Part shown: positions 25,678 through 33,811 of the stretch, piece after piece | Numbering within the stretch: the first letter of the stretch is position 1 | Layout of the letters: every line of letters starts with the position of its first letter | DNA from: Flavobacteriaceae bacterium | GTDB taxonomy: Bacteria; Bacteroidota; Bacteroidia; Flavobacteriales; Flavobacteriaceae | Direction: 5' to 3' | DNA length: 64,000 nucleotides | Assembly (NCBI GenBank): GCA_020435965.1 | Contig: JAGQYS010000005.1 | Span: 1-64,000, forward strand | Notes under the pieces: model-generated | Seen by the model: the letters and a program-made list of their open reading frames with translations, nothing else | Databases searched by the model: none | Told to the model about the DNA's origin: nothing | Translations under genes and position numbers: made by a program

Positions 25678-26634
25678 TTACTGTTTTTTTAGGTGTAAGT
25701 ATACGGGAAAGTGGTCGCTAAATCCTCCTTTGTATTTGTAACCGATATAAGTCCTAAAAGGGCTGCCTTTATACTTGCCTTTGTATTGTTTTAAAAAGTC
25801 TTTATCAAAAATATTCACTTGAGAGAAACTGTGTTTACCTTCACCATATTCAAAAAAGTTAGTAGTAAACAAAATCTGATCAAAAAGATTCCATTCCTTT
25901 CTATGATTAAGGCTTCCTCTTGTATATGTTGGCAAATTGCTCATCGGATTGTACAAATCCTGCGATTCAACTAAGTCTGTAATGCTTTTATTCTTTGGGT
26001 TATCGTTAAAATCTCCCATAACAACAATCTTGGCATGTTTGTCTTTTGTTCTAATAGTATCAATAATTTCAATTGCTTTACTAGAGGCTATCAATCTTGC
26101 TGGTTCAGTGAGTTCTACTCCTTCACGTCTAGATGGCCAATGATTTACTAAAACATATATTTTCTCATCATTTAAAAGCCCTTCAACTAGTAAAATGTCT
26201 CGTGTATAATCTCTTGTGCCATCATCATCAAAGAGGTTTATAGCAAATACTTCTGAATGGGTAACCTCAAAATGCTTCATGTTATAAATTAACGCAACAT
26301 CGATGCCTCGCTCATCAGGCGAATCATAATGTACCAAACCATAAGCATTATCTTTAAGAGATGACAAATTTATTAAATCTTCAACAACCAATCTGTTCTC
26401 AACTTCAGCCAAACCAACAATAACAGGGACTTTACCTGATGTTTTTTCACCTATTTGAGATATTACTTGACCCAGTTTTCTAATCTTTTTGTGATACCTT
26501 TTTTCTGTCCAATGTCTTTCAGAATCTGGTAAAAATTCATCATCATTAGTATAGGCATCATCAAATGTGTCAAACAGGTTTTCAAGATTGTAAAAAGCTA
26601 TGGTGTAGTAATCATTTTCTAAAGTAGAAACCAT
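25678..26634 (-). CDS. Endonuclease/exonuclease/phosphatase (EEP) family protein, second copy
   Basis: A 318-residue EEP protein, paralogous to the one at 19750. Motifs are YNLENLFDTFDD, GLAEVENRLVVEDL, VNHWPSRREGVE, VMGDFNDNPKN and GFSDHFPVYLHL, so all catalytic positions (Asn, Glu, His, Asp/Asn, Asp-His) are kept. Unlike the first copy it has no clear signal peptide from the preferred start (ATG at 26634), which places it in the cytoplasm. A frame-open ATG at 26682 would add 16 hydrophobic residues, but it leaves almost no room beside the hflX promoter. It diverges from hflX. Substrate unknown. Confidence 0.8.
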   Translation of the reverse strand: MVSTLENDYYTIAFYNLENLFDTFDDAYTNDDEFLPDSERHWTEKRYHKKIRKLGQVISQIGEKTSGKVPVIVGLAEVENRLVVEDLINLSSLKDNAYGLVHYDSPDERGIDVALIYNMKHFEVTHSEVFAINLFDDDGTRDYTRDILLVEGLLNDEKIYVLVNHWPSRREGVELTEPARLIASSKAIEIIDTIRTKDKHAKIVVMGDFNDNPKNKSITDLVESQDLYNPMSNLPTYTRGSLNHRKEWNLFDQILFTTNFFEYGEGKHSFSQVNIFDKDFLKQYKGKYKGSPFRTYIGYKYKGGFSDHFPVYLHLKKQ

Positions 26635-26685
26635 ATCACAAATCAAATATCTGTCTAAAATAATAAAAACAAAAGGATTCATTTG

Positions 26686-26693
26686 TACATTTG
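26686..26693 (+). promoter_or_regulatory. -7 element (TAnnTTTG) for hflX
   Basis: TACATTTG, followed by C as in the extended consensus, lies 16 bases before the ATG at 26710. No -33 TTG at 19 bases. Confidence 0.5.
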
Positions 26694-26709
26694 CGCCATA
26701 CTTGTATTT

Positions 26710-27924
26710 ATGATTGAAAAGAAAGACATAGCCTTAGAAAAGGCTGTTTTAATAGGAGTTATTACTAAGGAGCAAAACGAAGATAAGTCTAAAGAGTATT
26801 TAGATGAATTAGAGTTTCTTACTTACACTGCTGGAGGCGAAGTTATAAAACGCTTTACGCAAAAAATGGAAATGCCAAATCCTAAAACCTTTATTGGGAC
26901 AGGGAAGATGCAAGATGTTCAAAAATTCATTGAAGAACATGAAGTAGGTACTGCCATTTTTGATGATGAATTATCACCAGCTCAAGAACGAAACATTAGT
27001 AAGATGCTCAATTGTAAAGTACTCGATAGAACCAATCTCATATTAGATATTTTTGCACAACGTGCTCAAACAAGTTATGCGAGAACACAAGTAGAACTTG
27101 CACAATGTGAATATTTGCTACCACGCCTAAAAGGTATGTGGACACATCTTGAAAGACAAAAAGGTGGTATTGGGATGCGTGGACCAGGAGAAACCGAAAT
27201 AGAAACTGACCGAAGAATTGTTAGAGATAAAATAGCACTCCTAAAAAAGAAAATAGAAACTATTGACAGGCAAATGGAAGTGCAACGTGGCAATAGAGGA
27301 CAAATGGTTAGAGTAGCTTTGGTTGGTTACACCAACGTTGGTAAATCCACACTTATGAATGTGATAAGCAAGTCTGAGGTCTTTGCCGAAAACAAATTAT
27401 TCGCAACCTTAGATACCACTGTTAGGAAAGTAGTGATTAAAAACTTGCCTTTTTTAATGAGTGATACAGTTGGGTTTATTAGAAAGCTTCCAACCCAATT
27501 GGTAGAGTCGTTTAAGAGTACCTTAGATGAAGTTCGTGAAGCCGATTTATTGCTGCATGTGGTAGATATTTCACATCCAAATTTTGAAGAGCATATAGAG
27601 TCTGTTAACGATATCTTGGCAGATATTAAAAGTGCGGATAAGCCAACTATTATGGTGTTCAATAAAATTGATGCTTATGAAGCAGAACCTTTTGATGACA
27701 CAGATTTATTAGCTGAACGAACTAAAGCCAATTTTTCACTTGAAGAATGGAAAAAAACATGGATGAGCAAAGTTGGTAATAATGCATTGTTTATCTCAGC
27801 AATCAATAAGGAAAACCTTGAAGAATTTAAAAAGCGTGTGTATGATGAGGTTAGAGACATTCATGTAACGCGTTTCCCTTATAACAAATTTTTATATCCA
27901 GATTACGATGAAACATACGAATAA
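26710..27924 (+). CDS. hflX: GTPase HflX
   Basis: A ribosome-associated GTPase that splits stalled or stress-inactivated 70S ribosomes. The 404-residue protein has the N-terminal HflX domain (KKDIALEKAVLIGV, then FIGTGKMQDV), the glycine-rich linker (GGIGMRGPGETEIE), and a G domain with G1 GYTNVGKST, G3 DTVGFIRKLP and G4 NKID. The ATG at 26710 is preferred over the TTG at 26683, which overlaps the promoter element. It is monocistronic with its own terminator and diverges from the EEP gene. Confidence 0.95.
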   Translation: MIEKKDIALEKAVLIGVITKEQNEDKSKEYLDELEFLTYTAGGEVIKRFTQKMEMPNPKTFIGTGKMQDVQKFIEEHEVGTAIFDDELSPAQERNISKMLNCKVLDRTNLILDIFAQRAQTSYARTQVELAQCEYLLPRLKGMWTHLERQKGGIGMRGPGETEIETDRRIVRDKIALLKKKIETIDRQMEVQRGNRGQMVRVALVGYTNVGKSTLMNVISKSEVFAENKLFATLDTTVRKVVIKNLPFLMSDTVGFIRKLPTQLVESFKSTLDEVREADLLLHVVDISHPNFEEHIESVNDILADIKSADKPTIMVFNKIDAYEAEPFDDTDLLAERTKANFSLEEWKKTWMSKVGNNALFISAINKENLEEFKKRVYDEVRDIHVTRFPYNKFLYPDYDETYE

Positions 27925-27955
27925 AAAAAGCCACTAAATAGTGACTTTTTTTATT
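27923..27955. terminator. Terminator between hflX and the DUF3078 gene
   Basis: AAAAAAAGCCACTA and TAGTGACTTTTTTT pair with one mismatch and carry A- and T-runs on both sides, so it probably works for both convergent genes. Confidence 0.75.
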
Positions 27956-27968
27956 GTTTGATAAGTGT

Positions 27969-28907
27969 TTAGAATTTATAACTTAAGCCTAAAGTCCAAT
28001 AAGTCTGTAAATCGTTATCAACATTGCCAAAAGTTGGCTCATCATCTCCACTTAATGGATCAAATTGACCTAGCGCATAGTTAAGAGCTTCTTGTTTATT
28101 GCTTCTTAAACCAAAATCAAAACCAACACCAATCATTTTCCATAAGGTATATCCAAAAGAGTTGGTCCAAGTCCAGTTTGATAAATCTCCAGATTTGTAG
28201 CTTTGAAACATGGATAAGTTGGATTTAAAATTTACAGCTCCAATTTGTCTGGTGTAATCAGCCATAATTTTAGCACCTAAAGATGATTCAAAAACAGTGT
28301 CATTATCAGCAAAAACAAAATTGTAGTTTAAAGGATGAATAACAACTAATAGATTTTCTATAGGTGTCCAAGTTGCACCAACACCAACATCTAAATAACC
28401 AGGGTCATTAAAGTTGTTAAGAAGTGTTGTTCTGTATTCTGCTAAACCAGAAACGGCAAACTTCTCACTTAATTTTCTACCATAAAGTGATGATAGATTA
28501 AAAACATCTGTTGTTGGATTAAAATCATCATCATCCAAATCAGTGTCTTTATTGTCTAGTTTTACCCAATTTAAGTTAGTAGATAAAGCGTTTCTCCAGA
28601 AAAATTTATCCTCAATTAAGTTTGCATAAGCATTTACTGTAAAACCAATGTTTCCAGATGAGTTATTAGGAGTGCCTTGCGAATACCAATTATTAAAGTT
28701 TGACAAACTCCCTCCTATGGTTCCAAAAGCACCTATTCTCCAACCTGGTAAGGCATCTATTTTTGCTTGAATCGCATTGGCTTCAGCTTGAGCTGCATCA
28801 GCTTCAGCTTGTTTTTCTGCTTTTTGAGTTTTTAGCTCTTCTTTAGTTTGCGCTTGTGCGAAAGCAACACCACAAAAGAAAACGCTTAATAAAAGTAATT
28901 TCTTCAT
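27969..28907 (-). CDS. DUF3078 domain-containing exported protein
   Basis: A 312-residue protein with a signal peptide (KKLLLLSVFFCGVAFAQAQ). A short Ala/Glu/Gln-rich coiled-coil-like segment follows (KTQKAEKQAEADAAQAEANA, about 25-50), then a beta-rich region with NWYSQGTPNNSSGNIGF and an aromatic end (YWTLGLSYKF) typical of an outer-membrane barrel. This is the DUF3078 layout. It follows the suf genes on the same strand but has its own promoter-like site. Function unknown; the N-terminal helix could reach into the periplasm. Confidence 0.8.
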   Translation of the reverse strand: MKKLLLLSVFFCGVAFAQAQTKEELKTQKAEKQAEADAAQAEANAIQAKIDALPGWRIGAFGTIGGSLSNFNNWYSQGTPNNSSGNIGFTVNAYANLIEDKFFWRNALSTNLNWVKLDNKDTDLDDDDFNPTTDVFNLSSLYGRKLSEKFAVSGLAEYRTTLLNNFNDPGYLDVGVGATWTPIENLLVVIHPLNYNFVFADNDTVFESSLGAKIMADYTRQIGAVNFKSNLSMFQSYKSGDLSNWTWTNSFGYTLWKMIGVGFDFGLRSNKQEALNYALGQFDPLSGDDEPTFGNVDNDLQTYWTLGLSYKF

Positions 28908-28952
28908 TTTTTAAAGTTTATTGTTTTTGTAGATTATATAGTATTTAAGACA

Positions 28953-28960
28953 CAAAAATA
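28953..28960 (-). promoter_or_regulatory. -7 element for the DUF3078 gene
   Basis: On the minus strand this reads TATTTTTG, about 45 bases ahead of the ATG at 28907. It suggests transcription separate from the suf operon. Confidence 0.4.
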
Positions 28961-28979
28961 ATGTTTAAGTCACAATTAT

Positions 28980-29492
28980 TTATGTTTTTGGCTTTTTATA
29001 AAGTGGCACTGAAGAACAGGCTTCACCATACATAATAGATTTTGCAATGGGCTTCAATTTTGTTGTCAATTGAATATAGGCATTATCTGGAATGGGTTTG
29101 TTTGAACATCCTTTTATGATGATTGGCTTATCTTGAAATTCAGAAACATCTAATTCATGAATAATATGTTGATAAATAGAAGTTTCTAAAGTGGTCAAAT
29201 CACCTATGACTATTTTTGCAGCATAAGGTTCTAAATAAGTTGATAACAACATATAAGCCCAAGCAGGAACAATGGCATCTGTTGAACACGTTAAAGCCAC
29301 ATAACTGTTTTCGTATTGCTGCCAATTATGCTCACTAGCGTGTTGTCTAAAAACTTTTTCACGCAATACCAAGCCTTCCAACAGCCAATCTTTGATATCA
29401 AACATCACTCGCTCTCCTTCCGGATAATAATCTTCCAAATCTATGGTGACCAGTTTGCTATTCGCTACGCGATTTATGATTTCTCCTTTCAA
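28980..29492 (-). CDS. DUF2480 family protein
   Basis: A 170-residue cytoplasmic protein of a Bacteroidota-specific family with unknown function. Conserved stretches include VNRVANSKLVTIDLEDYYP-like N-terminus (INRVANSKLVTIDLEDYYP) and FRQHASEHNWQQYENSYVALTCSTDAIVPAWAYMLL. The gene closes the suf cluster and is often found with these genes in flavobacteria, so it probably helps cluster assembly or delivery; this is inference. Conserved Cys residues (CSTD, KGCSN, EACSS) are candidates for metal contact. The only usable start is a TTG at 29490-29492, next ATG being 30 codons in. Confidence 0.8.
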   Translation of the reverse strand: MKGEIINRVANSKLVTIDLEDYYPEGERVMFDIKDWLLEGLVLREKVFRQHASEHNWQQYENSYVALTCSTDAIVPAWAYMLLSTYLEPYAAKIVIGDLTTLETSIYQHIIHELDVSEFQDKPIIIKGCSNKPIPDNAYIQLTTKLKPIAKSIMYGEACSSVPLYKKPKT

Positions 29493-29540
29493 AATTAGTT
29501 GTTAAATTGTTTGTCGTTTAGCTGGAAAATTGTCTTGGTA

Positions 29541-29572
29541 CCTACTGCCAACTACTATTGAACACTGCTAAA
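29541..29572. repeat. Degenerate short tandem-like repeat
   Basis: The spacer reads CCTACTGCCAACTACTATTG and then AACACTGCTAA: repeated ACTG/ACT words in a loose period of about ten bases. Similar spacer sequence is common between flavobacterial genes. No function is evident. Confidence 0.3.
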
Positions 29573-29576
29573 TAAC

Positions 29577-29903
29577 TTACAGCATTCCTAATTCTAGCTT
29601 TGCCTCTTCACTCATTAAGTCCTGGCTCCAGGGTGGATCGAATGTGATTTCTACTTCGGCTGTTTTTACCTCGTTAATGGACTTCACTTTTTCTTCTACT
29701 TCAAGAGGAAGGGTTTCAGCTACTGGACAATTAGGCGTTGTTAAAGTCATTAAAATTTTTACATCATAATCTTCATTAACAAAGACATCATAAATTAATC
29801 CAAGTTCATAAATGTCTACAGGAATTTCAGGATCAAAAATTGTTTTTAAAACACGAACAATTTTTTCGCCTAAGGCATTAGTATCTATTTCTGTTGTGCT
29901 CAT
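29577..29903 (-). CDS. MIP18/DUF59 family iron-sulfur assembly protein (SufT-like)
   Basis: A 108-residue protein of the DUF59/MIP18 family, involved in maturation of iron-sulfur proteins. Visible features are the N-terminal helix, PEIPVDIYELGLIYDV, the conserved reactive Cys in TLTTPNCPVAETLP, and FDPPWSQDLMSEEAKLELGML at the end. The ATG overlaps the sufE stop by one base (TAATG), showing translational coupling in the suf operon. It probably carries or transfers clusters made on SufBCD. Confidence 0.9.
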   Translation of the reverse strand: MSTTEIDTNALGEKIVRVLKTIFDPEIPVDIYELGLIYDVFVNEDYDVKILMTLTTPNCPVAETLPLEVEEKVKSINEVKTAEVEITFDPPWSQDLMSEEAKLELGML

Positions 29904-30325
29904 TATTTTAATTGTGTTTGGTATGCAATGGCATACATTTTTATTTGCTTTATCATACTCACTAAGCCATTGGCTCGAGTTGGTGATAAATGTTCTTTTA
30001 AACCAATGTCATCAATAAAATCTGTATTGGCTTCTATAATATCTTTTGGATGCTGGTTAGAAAACACTCTAATTAAAATGGCAACAATTCCTTTTGTAAT
30101 GATTGCATCACTATCAGCCGTAAACACGATTTTGTCGTCTTTCAATTCAGCATGAACCCAAACTTTACTTTGACAGCCTTTTATTAAGTTATCATCAGTT
30201 TTGTATTGTTTATCTATTAAAGGTAATGATTTTCCTAATTCTATCATGTATTCATAACGTTGCATCCAATCGTCAAAATTGGCAAATTCGTCAATAATTT
30301 CTTCTTGTATCTCTTTAATAGTCAC
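29903..30325 (-). CDS. sufE: SufE family sulfur acceptor
   Basis: A 140-residue SufE protein that accepts persulfide sulfur from SufS and passes it to SufB. The N-terminal region has EIQEEIIDEFANFDDWMQRYEYMIELGK, typical of SufE, and the reactive Cys sits in LIKGCQSKVWVHA. The later TKGIVAILIRVFSNQHPKDI matches the conserved core. It is in the suf operon behind a META-domain lipoprotein gene and overlaps the MIP18-like gene. Confidence 0.95.
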   Translation of the reverse strand: MTIKEIQEEIIDEFANFDDWMQRYEYMIELGKSLPLIDKQYKTDDNLIKGCQSKVWVHAELKDDKIVFTADSDAIITKGIVAILIRVFSNQHPKDIIEANTDFIDDIGLKEHLSPTRANGLVSMIKQIKMYAIAYQTQLK

Positions 30326-30353
30326 GTTTTTTTGTTTTTATAAATTGAAAAAG

Positions 30354-30767
30354 TTACTCTTTTTTATCAATAGGTTTCATGGTCATGACCACTTCATCAG
30401 CTTCAGACTTGAATTGCAATGTGTTATCTTTAAATGAAAATGACTGTACTTCTGGAATTGTTGTAATAAATAAGTTTTCAACTGTAAAATCTGGGCAAGC
30501 CATTTTTGTTCCTCCCATTTGACTAAAAGATAAATCATTGCCTTGGGTTGTAATGGTTCCAAAAAAACGATTACAGCCTGAAAATCCTGTAATTTTCTTA
30601 GTTTCTAAATTGATTAAAAAATTTGGAGGCACTTCAAAACTAGACATCTCTTTTATGGATGTAACTTCCCAATTTCCTTCAAGTGTTTTAGACTCATCAT
30701 TGTTAGCACAAGAAGCAAATAAAATAAGTGTTAAAGTAAATAGGAAATTAAATTTTTTAAAATTCAT
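30354..30767 (-). CDS. META domain-containing lipoprotein
   Basis: A 137-residue predicted lipoprotein (FASCANN, Cys20). The mature part is a META domain, as in HslJ: LEGNWEVTSI near the start, KKITGFSGCNRFFGT in the middle, and SFSQMGGTKMACPD before the end. HslJ-type proteins have been linked to heat tolerance and antibiotic resistance, but their activity is unknown. It lies inside the suf operon between sufS and sufE. No link to cluster assembly can be read from it; it may simply have inserted there. Confidence 0.85.
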   Translation of the reverse strand: MNFKKFNFLFTLTLILFASCANNDESKTLEGNWEVTSIKEMSSFEVPPNFLINLETKKITGFSGCNRFFGTITTQGNDLSFSQMGGTKMACPDFTVENLFITTIPEVQSFSFKDNTLQFKSEADEVVMTMKPIDKKE

Positions 30768-30786
30768 AATATTTATTGTTTATGTA

Positions 30787-32001
30787 TTAAGACAACATTT
30801 CTATCGCTTTTTTTAATGCATTAACTAATTTATCAATTTCGGCTTTTGTGTTATAAAACGCAAAAGATGCTCTTATGGTTCCTGGTATTTTGTAATAATC
30901 CATAATGGGTTGGGCACAATGATGACCAGTTCTAACTGCAATACCAAGTTTATCAACAATAGTACCAATATCATAAGGATGAATTGTACCAATATTAAAT
31001 GAAATCACAGATGTTTTATGTTTTGATGTTCCATAAATTTTTAATCCTTCAATGGTTAGAAGCTGTTTGGTAGCATAATCCAACAATTCATTTTCATAGG
31101 TAGCAATGGCATCAAATCCTATATTATTTAAGTAATCAATAGCTGCTCCAAAAGCAATGCCTCCACAAATATTTGGTGTTCCTGCTTCAAATTTATGAGG
31201 CAAATCGGCATAGGTTGTTTTTTCAAAAGTGACTTCGGCAATCATCTCACCACCACCTTGATAAGGAGGTAATTTATTTAGCCATTCTTCTTTTCCATAA
31301 AGCATACCAACTCCTGTAGGACCACACATTTTATGTGCTGAGGCTACATAAAAATCAACATCTAAGGCTTGAACATCTGGTTTGATATGAGGACAAGCTT
31401 GCGCTCCATCAACCAATACTGCTGCACCAACTTGATGTGCTTTTTTAATGATGTGTTCTATTGGGTTTATGGTTCCTAAAGCATTTGATATATGATTAAC
31501 GAATACTAACTTAGTTTTATCAGACAATAAATCATTGTAAATATCTTTAACCAATTCTCCTTCATCATTCATTGGAATGACTTTAAGGACAGCTCCTGTT
31601 TTTTCGCACAACATTTGCCAAGGTACAATATTACTATGATGCTCCAATGCTGATACAATAACTTCATCACTTGCACTTAAAAGCGAAGCAAAACCACTAG
31701 CAACAAGGTTAATTCCGTGAGTTGTTCCAGAAGTTAAAATAATTTCATGTGCTTTTTCAGCATTAAAATGATGTTGGATTTTATGCCTAGCTGCTTCGTA
31801 TTTATCAGTCGCTTCTTGACTTAAACTATGTACACCTCTGTGTATATTGGCGTTATAGTTTGAGTAGTAATCAACAATGACATCAATGACTTGCTGTGGC
31901 GTTTGAGATGTTGCAGCATTATCAAAATACACAAGTGGTTGACCGTTGACTTTGCGAGAAAGAATAGGGAAATCTTGACGTATCTTTTCAACATTAAACA
32001 T
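30787..32001 (-). CDS. sufS: Cysteine desulfurase SufS
   Basis: A PLP enzyme that removes sulfur from cysteine for cluster assembly. The 404-residue class II desulfurase has the PLP lysine in ASAHKMCGPTGVG, substrate region TSGTTHGINLVA, and the active Cys in VRTGHHCAQPIMDYY. The ATG at 32001 (MFNVEKIRQDFPIL) is preferred: the frame extends 13 codons upstream to an ATG at 32040, but that would overlap sufD. The gap to sufD is 13 bases. SufE is encoded two genes downstream. Confidence 0.95.
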   Translation of the reverse strand: MFNVEKIRQDFPILSRKVNGQPLVYFDNAATSQTPQQVIDVIVDYYSNYNANIHRGVHSLSQEATDKYEAARHKIQHHFNAEKAHEIILTSGTTHGINLVASGFASLLSASDEVIVSALEHHSNIVPWQMLCEKTGAVLKVIPMNDEGELVKDIYNDLLSDKTKLVFVNHISNALGTINPIEHIIKKAHQVGAAVLVDGAQACPHIKPDVQALDVDFYVASAHKMCGPTGVGMLYGKEEWLNKLPPYQGGGEMIAEVTFEKTTYADLPHKFEAGTPNICGGIAFGAAIDYLNNIGFDAIATYENELLDYATKQLLTIEGLKIYGTSKHKTSVISFNIGTIHPYDIGTIVDKLGIAVRTGHHCAQPIMDYYKIPGTIRASFAFYNTKAEIDKLVNALKKAIEMLS

Positions 32002-32014
32002 GTTGTCTGTTTTT

Positions 32015-33328
32015 TTAAAGGTTAAACCCAATATTGACACCTAGTTTGGTTGCAATCAACTTTGTGATTCTTGCTTTTATTTCAGGAATTTTAACGCTTT
32101 CCAATACATTATTTGCAAAGGCATACATCAATAAAGCTTTGGCTTCTTTTTCTGGAATCCCTCTGGTTTTCATGTAAAACAAAGCATCATCATCCAATTG
32201 CCCAATAGTACAACCATGTGAACATTTTACATCATCTGCAAAAATTTCTAGCTGAGGCTTAGTGTTTATTGTAGACTTGTCACTTACCAAAATATTATTG
32301 TTGGCTTGGAATGCATTAGTTTTTTGCGCCAACTTTTCAACAATAACTTTTCCATTAAATACGCCTGTCGCATTGCCATCGTAAATACCTTTATAATCTT
32401 GATGACTTTCACAATTAGGCTCTATATGATGTACTAATGTGTTGTGGTCTACATGTTGTTTGTCGCCAATAATAGTGACGCCTTTTAATGTAGAATCAAT
32501 GCGTTCACCATGTTGATAGAAGTTTAAGTTGTTTCTGGTTAAATTCCCACCAAAAGTAAAGGTGTGCACAGAGGCTTGACTTTCTTGTTTTTGTTTTATG
32601 AACGTATTGTCTATTAAGGATGCTTTTTGATTGTCGTTCTGAATTTTATAATAATCTACAACAGCTCGTTTTTTTGCGAACACTTCAGTTACTGAGTTGG
32701 TCAACACTGCGTTTTCAGTTAAACTTTGATGACGCTCAATAATTTGCACATGAGAATTTTCATCAACCACAATTAAGTTGCGAGGCTGTAGCATTAAAGC
32801 GGATTCATTCCCTGTTGAAAAATGTACAATCTGTATTGGTTTGTTTACCAATTTATTTTTTGGGATATGAATATATGCGCCTTCACTTGAAAAAGCTGTG
32901 TTTAAAGATGAAAGGCTATCATTTGTTGCTGCTTTGTTAAAATAATTTTCAATAACCAATCTGTATTTTGGTTTTGATAGAGCAGCAGACATTAGGCAAA
33001 CATCGATACCATCATGAGTGGTTTCAGATAAATGAGAGGAATATTTCCCATCAATAAAAATAATCTTATAGGTATCAATATCGTGAATAAGATATTTTTT
33101 TACATCTCTGTACTCGATATTATTTTCTTGTTTAGGGAAAACACTGTAGTCTTCTTTTAGTATTTTATTAAGCGATGTATATTTCCAAGCTTCCTGTTTT
33201 TTAGTAGGAAAACCAGTAGTTTCAAATGTTTTGATCGCCTCTGTTCTAATACCATGAACATAAGTATCAACATCCACTTGGTTTTCGAATGCCATAAATG
33301 AGGAAACTAATTTTTCTTTTAAATCCAT
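32015..33328 (-). CDS. sufD: Fe-S cluster assembly protein SufD
   Basis: A 437-residue SufB/SufD family protein. It forms the SufBC2D scaffold complex. The C-terminal core has the parallel beta-helix pattern (HNTLVHHIEPNCESHQDYKGIYDGN, then GCTIGQLDDDALFYMKTRGI) expected of SufD. It is shorter than SufB (482). The four-helix-bundle gene cassette lies directly upstream, between sufD and sufC. Confidence 0.95.
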   Translation of the reverse strand: MDLKEKLVSSFMAFENQVDVDTYVHGIRTEAIKTFETTGFPTKKQEAWKYTSLNKILKEDYSVFPKQENNIEYRDVKKYLIHDIDTYKIIFIDGKYSSHLSETTHDGIDVCLMSAALSKPKYRLVIENYFNKAATNDSLSSLNTAFSSEGAYIHIPKNKLVNKPIQIVHFSTGNESALMLQPRNLIVVDENSHVQIIERHQSLTENAVLTNSVTEVFAKKRAVVDYYKIQNDNQKASLIDNTFIKQKQESQASVHTFTFGGNLTRNNLNFYQHGERIDSTLKGVTIIGDKQHVDHNTLVHHIEPNCESHQDYKGIYDGNATGVFNGKVIVEKLAQKTNAFQANNNILVSDKSTINTKPQLEIFADDVKCSHGCTIGQLDDDALFYMKTRGIPEKEAKALLMYAFANNVLESVKIPEIKARITKLIATKLGVNIGFNL

Positions 33329-33345
33329 TGTTTTAATTGTTTCAA

Positions 33346-33800
33346 GTTTTAAGTTTAAGGTTGCTTATTTATCATTTTTTCAACCTTATTTATACTTGTT
33401 TCCTTTAAAATCCTTTTTATTTAAATATGATATAAAAGCCGAAATTCTTTTGCTTAAATTCTCATATTCTTCTACTAATACTTTTAATTGTTCTTCTGAA
33501 ATGTATTCAGAATCATATACCCTGTATAATTGTGACCTTGTTTCTCCTGCCGAACCTTTAGCTATAGAAAGAAATTGCCTAAACTCTAAATTTCCATCTC
33601 GTTCAAAACCTTCGGCTATATTATCCATTACAGAACCTGAAGAAGCTTTAATTTGGTCTTTCAATTTGAAATCACTTGTTAAAGCGGTTTGATTACAAAT
33701 ATCTTTAATTTGATTGAAAAGCCTCCTAGCTTCTTGCCAGATTTCCAAATCCTCAAATCGCGTGATAGTTGCCATAAACTAGGAACATTAAACTTTAAAC
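33346..33800. mobile_element. Putative S23/IVS-like cassette with imperfect terminal inverted repeats
   Basis: The ends GTTTTAAGTTTAAGGTTGCT (33346-33365) and the inverse of 33781-33800 (GTTTAAAGTTTAATGTTCCT) match at 17 of 20 positions. They frame one gene, which encodes a four-helix-bundle S23-family protein. S23 proteins are best known from intervening sequences in 23S rRNA, whose ends also pair. Here the unit splits sufC from sufD. No transposase is present and the boundaries are my reading; the AT-richness of the repeats weakens it. Confidence 0.45.
33386..33775 (-). CDS. Four helix bundle protein (S23 ribosomal protein/IVS family)
   Basis: A 129-residue helical protein of the family named four helix bundle (TIGR02436), originally seen in 23S rRNA intervening sequences. 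It has the typical FEDLEIWQEARRLFNQI start, LKDQIKASSGSVMDNIAEGFER in the middle and FRQFLSIAKGSAGETRSQLYRV afterward. It inserts between sufD and sufC on the same strand and is bordered by imperfect inverted repeats. The family's function is unknown; pentameric forms may bind nucleic acid. Nothing suggests a part in cluster assembly. Confidence 0.9.
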   Translation of the reverse strand: MATITRFEDLEIWQEARRLFNQIKDICNQTALTSDFKLKDQIKASSGSVMDNIAEGFERDGNLEFRQFLSIAKGSAGETRSQLYRVYDSEYISEEQLKVLVEEYENLSKRISAFISYLNKKDFKGNKYK

Positions 33801-33811
33801 ACAAGAATTGG

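Noticed and set aside
33356..33388. TAAGGTTG...CAACCTTA inverted repeat just after the S23 gene as a terminator
   Set aside because: The stem has 8 bases with a 17-base loop and no T-run; it may only extend the cassette's end.
33396..33692. A 98-codon + strand ORF opposite the four-helix-bundle gene
   Set aside because: It is the shadow of the conserved minus-strand gene; serine-rich composition follows from the opposite frame.
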